Source: an uncultured Tateyamaria sp.
GTDB lineage: Bacteria > Pseudomonadota > Alphaproteobacteria > Rhodobacterales > Rhodobacteraceae
Reading direction: 5' to 3'
Assembly: GCF_947503415.1 (NCBI RefSeq)
Contig: NZ_CANNDS010000004.1
Coordinates: forward strand, 62,001-126,000
Length of the DNA stretch: 64,000 nt
Both the position numbers and the translations under genes were made by a program. The notes under the pieces are model-generated. The model saw only the letters and a list, made by a program, of their open reading frames with translations, made no database searches and had not been told where the DNA came from. Numbering within the stretch: position 1 is the stretch's first letter; the number at the start of each line of letters is the position of its first letter. Below, in pieces: positions 9,926 through 18,709 of this stretch.

Positions 9926-11097
9926 AAGCGCTGATCGTCGGCGGCGGGATTGGCGGACTGTCTGCTGCCATTGCTTTGCGCTTGCGCGGTTGGGATGTGA
10001 CCGTGTTTGAGCAGGCCTCGGCGTTGACCGAGGTGGGCGCGGGATTGCAGATTTCACCCAACGGATGGCGCGTATTGGATGCGCTGGGGGTGTCGCCGTA
10101 TCTGGCAGACACAATGTTCGAGCCTGAGGCAATCGAGATGCGTTTGGGTGTCTCGGGCACCCGCGTTTTCCGCTTGCCGATGAAGGGATATGCGCGTCAG
10201 CGCTGGGGTGCGCCGTATCTGCATGTGCATCGGGCTGATCTGGTCAATGCGCTTGCCGCGCGGTTGTCGGAATTGGCGCCTGAGGCTGTACAGACAGGCC
10301 GGGCTGTATCGGGATATGCGCCGGACGGAGCCGTCTTGTTTGAGGATGAAACGCGCGTGGCCGGTGATCTGGTCGTGGGGGCAGATGGGCTGCATTCCGT
10401 GATCCGCCAGCAGATGCTGGGGCCTGATGCGCCGCGCTATACCGGCAATGTGGCGTGGCGGGCCGTGGTGCCTTTGACGGAATTGCCTGCGCCGCCGCCG
10501 CCCACGGCCTGTGTCTGGGCGGGCGACAAGCGCCATGCGGTGACCACGCGGTTGCGGGCCGGCCGACTGGCGAATTTCGTCGGCATGGTGGAGGAACCGA
10601 ACCCGTCGCCCGAGGGGTGGCGGATTGAGGGCAGCAGGGACGATGCCATGGCCGCCTTTGCCGGGTGGGACCCCATCATCGCGGGTTTGATTTCGAAGGC
10701 CCCTGTATTGAACCGATGGGCCCTGTTTGACCGCGCGCCGTTGCCGCGCTGGCATGAGGGGCGCGTGACACTTCTGGGCGATGCGGCGCATCCAATGTTG
10801 CCGTCCATGGCCCAAGGCGCGGTGCAGGCGCTGGAGGATGCGTGGACTCTGGCCGCCGTGTTGGACGGGGCGGCTGATGTGGCAGGGGCATTGCAGCGCT
10901 ATTTCGACCTGCGCATCGACCGTGTGTCGCGGATACAGGCCGGGTCAGCGGCGAATGCGCGGATGTTTCACAAGGCGTCGGGCCTGGGCCGGATCGGGTT
11001 TTACGGGCCGATGGCGCTGGGGGCCCGCATTGCGCCGGGCCTGATCCATGCCCGGCAGGACTGGGTGTACCGTCACGATGTGACCCGAACGGGTTAG
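9922..11097 (+). CDS. FAD-dependent monooxygenase, salicylate/3-hydroxybenzoate hydroxylase-like
   Basis: 391 residues of the class A flavoprotein monooxygenase family. The dinucleotide-binding GGGIGGL is at 7-13, the DG motif is GADGLHSVIR, and the second FAD motif GDAAHPMLPSMAQGA lies near 285-299. Such enzymes use NAD(P)H and O2 to hydroxylate, often decarboxylatively, aromatic acids in the cytosol. The substrate cannot be assigned; no ring-cleavage dioxygenase is nearby. It is coupled to the upstream racemase-like gene. Its 3' end overlaps that of the opposing AraC gene by four bases. Confidence 0.87.
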   Translation: MKALIVGGGIGGLSAAIALRLRGWDVTVFEQASALTEVGAGLQISPNGWRVLDALGVSPYLADTMFEPEAIEMRLGVSGTRVFRLPMKGYARQRWGAPYLHVHRADLVNALAARLSELAPEAVQTGRAVSGYAPDGAVLFEDETRVAGDLVVGADGLHSVIRQQMLGPDAPRYTGNVAWRAVVPLTELPAPPPPTACVWAGDKRHAVTTRLRAGRLANFVGMVEEPNPSPEGWRIEGSRDDAMAAFAGWDPIIAGLISKAPVLNRWALFDRAPLPRWHEGRVTLLGDAAHPMLPSMAQGAVQALEDAWTLAAVLDGAADVAGALQRYFDLRIDRVSRIQAGSAANARMFHKASGLGRIGFYGPMALGARIAPGLIHARQDWVYRHDVTRTG

Positions 11098-12101
11098 GGC
11101 CGGGCCCCCTCGCGCACCGATTGAGGGGTCTGGCCTGTCCACGTGCTGAAGGCCCGGTAGAACGAATTTGGATCGCGGTAGGCCAGCAGGTAGCTGATTT
11201 CGGCCACGTTCAGCTCGGTCGAGGTCAGGTAGGTGCGGGCAAGGTCCGTGCGGGTGCTGTCGAGCACCTTTTGAAAGGTGGTGCCCTCGTCGCGCAGGCG
11301 CCGTTGCAGGCTGCGGGTGCTAAGCCGCATGCGGCGGGCGGCGGCGTCGATGCTGGCCTCGCCGGCGGGCAGCATCTCGGCCAATGTGGTGCGCAGGCGG
11401 GCGGCGACAGCCTGTTGTGCTGTCTGCGCTTGTATCTGCCGCTTGAAGCCCGGTTCGAGTTGCGCCCATTGGGCCGGGTCGGCAGAGAGCAGTTTGCGCT
11501 CGGCATCTTCGGGTCGGAGGTCCATGCGGGTGGTGCCACCGGTGTCGATGGCGATGCCAAGAAACGCTTCGAGTGCGTCATGGCACGGCAGGCGTTCGGG
11601 AAGCCGCGCCGACAATGGCACGATATGGCGGCCCGTGCAGGCGCGTATGGCTTCCATCAGGAAGGTGAGTTCGGTCGCGGCGAAGCTGGCGGGCAGGGGC
11701 AGCGCGGGCTGGTTCGAGGTCTTGGTGATCTCAAGCGATCGATCCGGTCCGCGCTTGAGGCCGAGAAACAGAGGGCCCGTCAGCGGTTTGAACAGGGACA
11801 GACGTTCAAGGCCGATGGCCACAGTGGGGCTGCAGGTGAAGGCGAAGAAGGCCGGGTTGAACGGGCCGCGGGCATAGGCACGGCCCAGAAACAACGGGGT
11901 GTCGTCGCGATCGGCTTCGGCAAGGATGGCATTCCATCCCGCGAAGTAGTGACGGGCGGTGACGCCGCGCCCTTCATTTTGCAGGAAGTCCGGTGGAAAG
12001 CGCATTCGTCGCATGACGGCGACGGGCTCCACGTGCAGAAGGCCGCAGAGTTGTTCGGTCGTGCGGGCAATCTTGTAGTGGGTGTCGTGGGACGCGGTCA
12101 T
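11094..12101 (-). CDS. AraC-family transcriptional regulator
   Basis: 335 residues. The N-terminal two thirds match the effector domain typical of OruR/ArgR-type AraC proteins (AraC_N). The C-terminal 90 residues hold the double helix-turn-helix, with SIDAAARRMRLSTRSLQRRL for the first and VAEISYLLAYRDPNSFYRAF for the second. It is convergent with the monooxygenase gene, with tail overlap. The ligand and target are unknown; control of the neighbouring racemase/monooxygenase pair is possible but unproven, since it is not divergent from that promoter. Confidence 0.9.
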   Translation of the reverse strand: MTASHDTHYKIARTTEQLCGLLHVEPVAVMRRMRFPPDFLQNEGRGVTARHYFAGWNAILAEADRDDTPLFLGRAYARGPFNPAFFAFTCSPTVAIGLERLSLFKPLTGPLFLGLKRGPDRSLEITKTSNQPALPLPASFAATELTFLMEAIRACTGRHIVPLSARLPERLPCHDALEAFLGIAIDTGGTTRMDLRPEDAERKLLSADPAQWAQLEPGFKRQIQAQTAQQAVAARLRTTLAEMLPAGEASIDAAARRMRLSTRSLQRRLRDEGTTFQKVLDSTRTDLARTYLTSTELNVAEISYLLAYRDPNSFYRAFSTWTGQTPQSVREGARP

Positions 12102-12183
12102 GGACGCACTGTGCCGCGAATGCAGAAACCGCGCCAGAGGTTTGGCGCGGTTTGCAAGTGCAATGGCGGGGTTTGCTGGTGGC

Positions 12184-14136
12184 CTAGCCCTTGTTCATCC
12201 GGTTTTCGATCAGATCGTCGACCACGGACGGATCGGCAAGGGTCGAGGTGTCGCCGAGTGCGCCGAAATCATCCTCGGCGATCTTGCGCAGGATGCGGCG
12301 CATGATCTTGCCCGAGCGGGTTTTGGGCAGGCCGGGGGCCCATTGGATCAGATCGGGTGAGGCGATGGGACCGATTTCCTGACGCACCCAGGTGCGCAGT
12401 TCAGTGCGCAATTCTTCCGTAGGCTCTTCACCGCTCATCAACGTGACATAGCAGTAGATGCCCTGGCCCTTGATGTCGTGCGGATAGCCGACCACTGCGG
12501 CCTCGGCGACTTTGGCATGGGCCACCAGTGCGCTTTCCACCTCGGCCGTGCCCATGCGGTGGCCCGACACGTTGATGACGTCATCGACGCGACCCGTGAT
12601 CCAGTAATCGCCGTCTTCGTCGCGGCGGCAGCCGTCGCCGGTGAAGTAGTAGCCCTTGTAGTCGGAGAAATAGGTTTTCTCGAACCGTTCGTGGTCGCCC
12701 CAGACCGTGCGCATCTGGCCCGGCCAGCTGTCGGCGATGACCAGCACGCCTTCGACCCCGTTGCCTTCGATGATCTCTCCGCTCGCAGGTTCCAGGACAA
12801 GGGGTTTGATGCCGAAGAACGGTTTCATGGCGGCACCCGGTTTGGTGGCGTGGGCACCGGGCAGGGGGGTCATCAGGTGGCCGCCGGTTTCGGTTTGCCA
12901 CCATGTGTCGACGATGGGGCAGCGCCCACCGCCGACCACGTCATTGTACCAGTTCCACGCTTCGGGGTTGATGGGTTCGCCGACCGTTCCCAACAGCTTG
13001 AGAGAGGACAGGTCGCATTTGGTGACATAGTCGTTGCCCTGGCCCATAAGCGCGCGGATGGCGGTGGGCGCTGTGTAGAATTGCGCCACCTTGTGCTTTT
13101 CGCAGACCTGCCAAAAGCGCGAGGCGTCGGGGTAGGTGGGCACGCCTTCGAACATGAGCGTCGTGGCGCCGTTGGCCAGCGGGCCATAGACGATATAGCT
13201 GTGGCCCGTGACCCAGCCCACATCCGCCGTACACCAGTAGATATCGCCGTCCTTGTAGTCGAATGTGATCTCGTGGGTGAGTGCTGCATAGACGATATAG
13301 CCGCCCGTGCTGTGCACCACGCCCTTGGGCTGACCGGTCGAGCCTGAGGTATAAAGGATGAAAAGCGGGTCTTCGGCCCCCATTTCTTCGGGCGGGCAGT
13401 CGGCATCGACCTTGGCCGTCTCTTCGTGCAGCCAGTGATCCAGCCCGTCGCGCCAGGCAATCTGCTGGCCGGTGCGCTGGACCACAAGGCAGTGCGTGTC
13501 GTGCATCACGTTGATCAGCGCCTGGTTCACGTTGTCCTTGAGGTTGGTCACGCGGCCCCCGCGCGGGGCACCGTCGGACGTAATGACAACCTTCGCGTCA
13601 CAGCCCGACACACGCGCCGCCAGCGCATCAGGCGAGAATCCCGCAAACACGATGGAGTGGATGGCGCCGATGCGCGCGCACGCCAGCATGGCATAGGCGG
13701 CCTCAGGGATCATCGGCATGTAGATCACCACCCTATCGCCCTTGCCCACGCCCAATCCCTTGAGCACGTTGGCCATCTTGCACGTCTCGGCATGCAGTTC
13801 GGTATAGGTGATGTGCTTGGCATCGTCCTCAGGGCTGTCAGGTTCCCAGATGATCGCCGTCTGGTTGCCCCGTGTGGCAAGGTGCCGATCAATGCAGTTT
13901 GCGGCCACGTTCAGAGTGCCATCGGCGTACCAGTTGATGTTCACATTGCCAAAGTCATAGGACACGTCCTTGACCTGGCTGTAGGGTTTGATCCAGTCAA
14001 TGCGCTTGCCATGCTCGCCCCAGAAGGCGACTGGATCAGCGATAGATGCGGCATACATCTGATCGTATTTCGCGGCATCCACATGGGCGTTTGCCGCCAG
14101 ATAAGGATTGGGCGCGTGGGTTTTGGTGACGGACAT
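12184..14136 (-). CDS. acs: Acetyl-CoA synthetase (AMP-forming)
   Basis: 650 residues, the normal Acs length. It activates acetate with ATP and CoA to acetyl-CoA via acetyl-AMP in the cytosol. Visible are the adenylate-forming P-loop [15 protein letters not shown] (about 265-280), the acetate pocket region with [10 protein letters not shown], the hinge region [17 protein letters not shown], and the regulatory lysine in [11 protein letters not shown] (about Lys610), which is acetylated in known homologues. The frame is open 18 codons upstream, but the ATG at 14136 has GGGAGG four bases before it. Transcribed alone, divergent from the TRAP operon across 316 bases. Confidence 0.97.
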   Translation of the reverse strand: MSVTKTHAPNPYLAANAHVDAAKYDQMYAASIADPVAFWGEHGKRIDWIKPYSQVKDVSYDFGNVNINWYADGTLNVAANCIDRHLATRGNQTAIIWEPDSPEDDAKHITYTELHAETCKMANVLKGLGVGKGDRVVIYMPMIPEAAYAMLACARIGAIHSIVFAGFSPDALAARVSGCDAKVVITSDGAPRGGRVTNLKDNVNQALINVMHDTHCLVVQRTGQQIAWRDGLDHWLHEETAKVDADCPPEEMGAEDPLFILYTSGSTGQPKGVVHSTGGYIVYAALTHEITFDYKDGDIYWCTADVGWVTGHSYIVYGPLANGATTLMFEGVPTYPDASRFWQVCEKHKVAQFYTAPTAIRALMGQGNDYVTKCDLSSLKLLGTVGEPINPEAWNWYNDVVGGGRCPIVDTWWQTETGGHLMTPLPGAHATKPGAAMKPFFGIKPLVLEPASGEIIEGNGVEGVLVIADSWPGQMRTVWGDHERFEKTYFSDYKGYYFTGDGCRRDEDGDYWITGRVDDVINVSGHRMGTAEVESALVAHAKVAEAAVVGYPHDIKGQGIYCYVTLMSGEEPTEELRTELRTWVRQEIGPIASPDLIQWAPGLPKTRSGKIMRRILRKIAEDDFGALGDTSTLADPSVVDDLIENRMNKG

Positions 14137-14452
14137 GGTTCCTCCCGGGTCGTGGTGTCGTGTCAAAGAGGGGCGTGACGTATCTGCCATCCTCCATGGC
14201 TGTGATACGCGTCGTGCGGTCCTCCTCCGCTTTGGCGGTGATCATACGCAAAGCGACAAAGAAGTGAACAAGCTGGGCGCGGCAAACCGGTGAGAATTGA
14301 TCTGAGCCGAGTGTGGCTGTTCTGCGGGCATGGCTGTGGCAGTGGGCAAGGCTGGGCGCGGTCTGGATCGACATCCCCTTGGCAGACCCGCATCACCACG
14401 CTAGCTTCCCCATCAAGCGGGCCACCACGTCTCGCATCAAGGGAGAAACATC

Positions 14453-15469
14453 ATGAACAAGATCGCAGTAGGCGGCATCGTTGCCGCCGTGTCGTGCACC
14501 TTTGCGCTCGAAGCCGCAGCCACCGAATGGAACGTGTCGGTCTGGGGCAAGCGCCGCGCCTTTACCGAACATGTCGAAAAACTCGCCGAACTGGTCAGCG
14601 AAAAGACCAATGGCGAGTTCACCATGAACATCAGCTATGGCGGGCTGTCCAAGAACCGCGAAAACCTTGACGGGATTTCCATCGGAGCCTTCGAGATGGC
14701 GCAGTTCTGCGCAGGCTATCACCGCGACAAGAACCGCGTGATCACCGTGCTGGAACTGCCGTTCCTGGGGGTCGAAAACCTCGAACAAGAAGTGGCCGTC
14801 TCCTCGGCCGTCTATGCCCACCCCGCTGCCGCTGAAGAGATGGCGCAGTGGAACGCCAAGCTGCTGATGACCTCGCCCATGCCGCAATACAATCTTGTGG
14901 GCACCGGCGATCCGCGTGACGATCTGGCCGATTTCGAAGGCATGCGCGTTCGGGCTACCGGCGGCATCGGCAATGCGTTTTCGGCCGTGGGCGGTGTGCC
15001 CACGTCGGTGACGGCAACCGAAGCCTATCAGGCAATGGAATCAGGTGTTGTGGACACGGTGGCCTTTGCCCAGCACGCGCACCTGTCCTTCGGCACAATC
15101 AACCAGGCCGACTGGTGGACCGCCAACCTGAACCCCGGCACCGTGAACTGCCCTGTGGTGGTGAACATCGACGCCTATGACAGCCTGTCGGACGAACACA
15201 AGGCGGCCCTCGACAGCTCGGTGCCTGAGGCGTTGGACCACTACCTTGCCAACTACGCCGAACTGCTGGAGCGCTGGGACAGCGTGCTGGAAGAAAAGGG
15301 CGTGCAGAAGGTCGAAATCGACGACGCCGTGATCGCAGAGTTCCGGTCCAAGGCCGCTGACCCGATCCGCGACCAGTGGATCGCCGACATGGAAGGCCAG
15401 GGCCTGCCCGGTCAGGAGCTGTATGATCTGGTCGTGAAGACACTGGCCGACGCCAAAGGCGGCAGCTAA
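14453..15469 (+). CDS. dctP: TRAP transporter substrate-binding protein (DctP family)
   Basis: 338-residue periplasmic receptor with a signal peptide (MNKIAVGGIVAAVSC, then ALEAAATEW). The DctP fold is visible in WGKRRAFTEHVEKLAELV, the RVRATGG block carrying the carboxylate-binding Arg, and AYQAMESGVVDTVAF. It delivers an organic acid or related solute to the DctQM permease. The exact substrate cannot be told. The ribosome site GGGAG lies about eight bases before the ATG. First gene of dctPQM; a strong hairpin follows it. Confidence 0.93.
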   Translation: MNKIAVGGIVAAVSCTFALEAAATEWNVSVWGKRRAFTEHVEKLAELVSEKTNGEFTMNISYGGLSKNRENLDGISIGAFEMAQFCAGYHRDKNRVITVLELPFLGVENLEQEVAVSSAVYAHPAAAEEMAQWNAKLLMTSPMPQYNLVGTGDPRDDLADFEGMRVRATGGIGNAFSAVGGVPTSVTATEAYQAMESGVVDTVAFAQHAHLSFGTINQADWWTANLNPGTVNCPVVVNIDAYDSLSDEHKAALDSSVPEALDHYLANYAELLERWDSVLEEKGVQKVEIDDAVIAEFRSKAADPIRDQWIADMEGQGLPGQELYDLVVKTLADAKGGS

Positions 15470-15478
15470 GCCGATTGG

Positions 15479-15504
15479 CGGGGCAGGCCGTTTGGTCTGC
15501 CCCG
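15479..15504 (+). other. Intercistronic hairpin between dctP and dctQ
   Basis: An 11-bp stem, CGGGGCAGGCC paired with GGTCTGCCCCG, with one wobble and a four-base loop (GTTT). No T run follows, so it is more likely an mRNA stabiliser or partial terminator that keeps the binding protein in excess over the permease, as often seen in binding-protein operons. Confidence 0.7.
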
Positions 15505-15531
15505 TACACGCTATAAAAACAGGGGGCAGGC

Positions 15532-16161
15532 ATGGCAGGTGCATCCACGGTGCTCGAAGATTCGAGCCTTCTGAGCCGTTTGGACCGGGGACTTGTGCCC
15601 ATCGAAAAAGTCATGGCCCTGCTCAGCGGCATTGCCGCGTTTTCCCTGATGTTCCTTGCCGCCTATTCGGTGTCGGCCCGCGAATTCTTTGAAAAACCGC
15701 TGCTGGGATATGTCGACTACATCGAAGCACTGATGCCGTTGATCGCGATTATGGGCGTGTCCTATGTCCAGCGGAACGGCGGCCATATCCGCATGGACAT
15801 CATCGTGGGCGCGATGCGTGGGCGGCTCTTGTGGTTCGTCGAACTAGTGATGGTGCTTTTGATGCTTGTGCTGATGATCGCCCTTGTGTGGGGCGCGTGG
15901 GCGCATTTCGACCGCTCCTTTGACTGCGCACGACCCTTTTGCAGCCGCGACAGTTCGATTGACGTGTCGTTGCCCATCTGGCCGTCCAAGCTGATTGTAC
16001 CGGTCGCCTTTGCCGTCCTGTGCGCGCGGCTGGTGTTGCAGGCCGTGGGCTATGCGCGCGCCTTCTGGCTCAACCTTGAAAGCCCGGTGGCGGTGCCGCT
16101 GATCCAATCGGTGGCAGCCCAGGCCCGCGCCGAAGCCGAAGCCCTGGACGGAGCAGACTGA
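15532..16161 (+). CDS. dctQ: TRAP transporter small permease subunit
   Basis: 209 residues with four hydrophobic helices (about 28-45, 60-80, 100-122, 155-175), the DctQ topology. The QRNGGHIRMDII block after helix 2 is a signature of the family. It pairs with the large subunit in the inner membrane for sodium-driven uptake. A cysteine-bearing loop CARPFCSRDSS between helices 3 and 4 is longer than usual. Its stop shares one base with the start of dctM. Confidence 0.92.
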   Translation: MAGASTVLEDSSLLSRLDRGLVPIEKVMALLSGIAAFSLMFLAAYSVSAREFFEKPLLGYVDYIEALMPLIAIMGVSYVQRNGGHIRMDIIVGAMRGRLLWFVELVMVLLMLVLMIALVWGAWAHFDRSFDCARPFCSRDSSIDVSLPIWPSKLIVPVAFAVLCARLVLQAVGYARAFWLNLESPVAVPLIQSVAAQARAEAEALDGAD

Positions 16162-17558
16162 TGGATCCGATCACGATTGGCCTGTGGACCACGGGCGGCA
16201 TGCTGTGCCTTGTCTTTCTGGGGATGCGCGTGGCCTTTGCCGCCGGTCTGGCAGGGTTCGTGGGTCTTGTCTGGCTGCGCTGGAACGGCTTCAACTATGA
16301 TCCAGGACGCTTTGGAAAGGCGCTGGAAATCAGCGTTAAGGTTGCAGGGCAGGTGCCCCATTCCAAAGTGTCGGCCCATGCGCTGTCGCTGATCCCGACA
16401 TTCATCCTGATCGGCTATCTCGCCTACTATGCCAAGCTGACCACGGCGCTGTTCGATGCCGCCAAGAAGTGGATCGCATGGGTGCCAGGCGGTCTGGCCG
16501 TCTCGACCGTCTTCTCGACCGCAGGCTTTGCCGCCGTGTCGGGGGCGTCCGTCGCCACGGCTGCCGTCTTCGCCCGCATCGCCATCCCCGAGATGCTCAA
16601 GATCGGCTATAACAAGCAATTCGCGGCGGGCGTGGTGGCCGCAGGTGGCACGTTGGCGTCGCTGATCCCGCCCTCGGCCATCCTTGTCATTTACGCCATC
16701 ATCGTCGAACAGGACGTGGGCAAGCTGCTGCTCGCCGGGTTCATTCCCGGTGCGTTCTCAGCGATCGTCTACGCGGTTCTGATCATCGGCATCGCGGTCA
16801 TCTTCAAGACCGTGGGCCCGCCTGTGACAGGCTTCACGTGGAAAGAACGCTTTCTCGCCCTGCCGCCCGCGCTGCCCATCGTGGCCGTGGTCGTGATCAT
16901 CATCTTCTTCGTCTACAACCCCTTTGGAGACGCGTGGGGCACCCCGACCGAAGGCGGGGCCGTGGGGGCCTTCATCGTCTTTCTCATGGCGCTTTATCGC
17001 GGCATGCGCTTGAACGAATTGAAGGACGCGTTGATCGAGACCGCCAAGCTGACGGTGATGATCTTCACCATCATCTGGGGCGTTCTGATCTATGTGCGCT
17101 TTCTCGGGTTTGCCGACCTGCCGGGCGCATTCTCGGACTGGATCACGTCATTGACCGTGTCGCCCATGCTGATCCTCGTGTGCATCCTGCTGGCCTATGC
17201 GGTGTTGGGCATGTTCATGGACGCCATCGGTATGCTGCTATTGACCCTGCCCGTGGTTTATCCGGCCGTCATGGCGCTGAACGGGGGCGAGTTTGTGAGC
17301 GCCGAGGACAGCACCTTTGGCATGTCCGGCCCCATGTGCGCCATCTGGTTCGGGATATTGGTGGTCAAAATGGCCGAGTTCTGTCTGATCACTCCGCCCA
17401 TCGGCCTCAACTGTTTTGTTGTGGCAGGCGTGCGCGACGATCTGAGCGTACAGGATGTGTTCCGCGGTGTGACCCCGTTCTTCATCGCAGATGCCATCAC
17501 CATCGCTCTGCTTGTTGCCTTCCCTGCGATCGTTCTGTGGTTGCCGTCACTGGCGTAA
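16161..17558 (+). CDS. dctM: TRAP transporter large permease subunit
   Basis: 465 residues, strongly hydrophobic with about 12-13 membrane segments, DctM/IT superfamily. Family blocks seen are GFAAVSGASVATAAVFARIAI, the AAGGTLASLIPPS loop, and LITPPIGLNCFVVAGV near the C-terminus. It forms the sodium-coupled translocation channel with DctQ. Translation is coupled to dctQ through TGATG. It is the last gene of the operon and the last clear backbone gene before base composition drops. Confidence 0.94.
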   Translation: MDPITIGLWTTGGMLCLVFLGMRVAFAAGLAGFVGLVWLRWNGFNYDPGRFGKALEISVKVAGQVPHSKVSAHALSLIPTFILIGYLAYYAKLTTALFDAAKKWIAWVPGGLAVSTVFSTAGFAAVSGASVATAAVFARIAIPEMLKIGYNKQFAAGVVAAGGTLASLIPPSAILVIYAIIVEQDVGKLLLAGFIPGAFSAIVYAVLIIGIAVIFKTVGPPVTGFTWKERFLALPPALPIVAVVVIIIFFVYNPFGDAWGTPTEGGAVGAFIVFLMALYRGMRLNELKDALIETAKLTVMIFTIIWGVLIYVRFLGFADLPGAFSDWITSLTVSPMLILVCILLAYAVLGMFMDAIGMLLLTLPVVYPAVMALNGGEFVSAEDSTFGMSGPMCAIWFGILVVKMAEFCLITPPIGLNCFVVAGVRDDLSVQDVFRGVTPFFIADAITIALLVAFPAIVLWLPSLA

Positions 17559-18169
17559 CTCACCCCGTCTCCGTTCAAAGCGTTCTGCAGGAGAGGGCTG
17601 ACCGCCTCTGTGCTTGGCAAAACCCACCACACGGCTTATGTCGCGCGCCATGGCCACACATGCCGACATAACCCGCGCTGCACGCCTGTCCGTTGCCCCA
17701 ATGATGGATTGGACGGTTTTACTATTAATTTAAAATAGTTAATCGAAGTCGTGTGCACCATATGTGCAATGTGAAATCGCCCTCTGGCGCGATCTGTCGG
17801 GTGTTTGGCGGTTGGGTGAGCTTGATTAAATCGAAGGGCGTTGAAACCGGAAGGCCTTGGAAGCCTAGCTAACCCTGCAACGGCATTTGGTCATTCGTCC
17901 TGCGCCACGCGGATCAAAGATTTAGTGAGTGTAAGGTCGGCTTGAGGCTGGGTGACGCCCATCCGTGTTGGCCTTGGGACCCTCCTTGATAGACAACTGT
18001 TTCATTTACGGTGCAAAGTCGACCGTCGCTGCGTTCGAGGTCAATGCCTTAGATGCGGGACAAAAGTAACGAAGATTTGTAGCAGTATTTCCGTTCTAGA
18101 AAAATGGACGGTCACAAACGCAAGTCGACCAAATGCGCTGGCACAACCAAGGATTCAACCTACTGTGCC
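17559..18169. other. Gene-poor junction between backbone and low-GC island
   Basis: About 610 bases without a supported gene. The first 130 bases keep backbone composition; from about 17700 the sequence becomes AT-richer (ACTATTAATTTAAAATAG). No tRNA, integrase remnant or clear direct repeat was seen. A 73-codon frame at 17952-18173 has no recognisable features. This is the likely left border of the accessory island. Confidence 0.45.
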
Positions 18170-18709
18170 CTAACTAAGGCGGCGGCAAGTTGCCCGATAT
18201 CTTGGCTCAGAACCTAGGATTTCAACCGGGTCAGTAATTGATGCCAAAACCCACCTACTCATGTGACGAAAGCACTGCCTTGTTCTACTGGCCAATGCTC
18301 CTTCGGCACTCAAATCACCTCTAATGCACGCCAAGTTTGCCCAGTTCTCCGAAATTGCCCTATCTGAGGCGGTTGTGGATATGGTCAAGAAATAGCCATT
18401 CGGGACAAACTGTCTAACCTCAATTGGCCTTCCATCTAATAGTTCCCAGGTTTCTGAAGTGCTCGCGCTCAACTGGTTTGACAACTCGGCAGCACAATCC
18501 CCTGAAGCACATCTCATGAGATCGCATATAGGAAGACGTAGTTCTCTCGTTTGGTTGGTTGCTCCACCTGCCGCACCTTGATTTTCACTGAAAGTCGCTT
18601 CAGTTGCAACAACTTCGACTGTGGGTGTTTGAATGGTAACATCTAAGTAGATATCGCATGCCCCCACGAAAAACGTGAGGGCTGCAACGGAGTGTCGCCA
18701 ATCAGTCAT
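18170..18709 (-). CDS. Putative lipoprotein of unknown function
   Basis: 179 residues. The N-terminus MTDWRHSVAALTFFVGAC resembles a lipoprotein signal with Cys18 as the acylation site, though the lipobox (VGAC) is not ideal. The mature part is rich in Ser, Thr and Cys (several Cys pairs) and matches no family I know. Its start overlaps the end of the 490-residue gene upstream by eight bases, so the two are coupled and probably act together at the envelope. Codon use is AT-richer than the backbone. Confidence 0.55.
   Translation of the reverse strand: MTDWRHSVAALTFFVGACDIYLDVTIQTPTVEVVATEATFSENQGAAGGATNQTRELRLPICDLMRCASGDCAAELSNQLSASTSETWELLDGRPIEVRQFVPNGYFLTISTTASDRAISENWANLACIRGDLSAEGALASRTRQCFRHMSRWVLASITDPVEILGSEPRYRATCRRLS

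Noticed and set aside
17952-18173. 73-codon plus-strand open frame in the junction region
   Set aside because: No ribosome site, no recognisable domain, and composition like random sequence.
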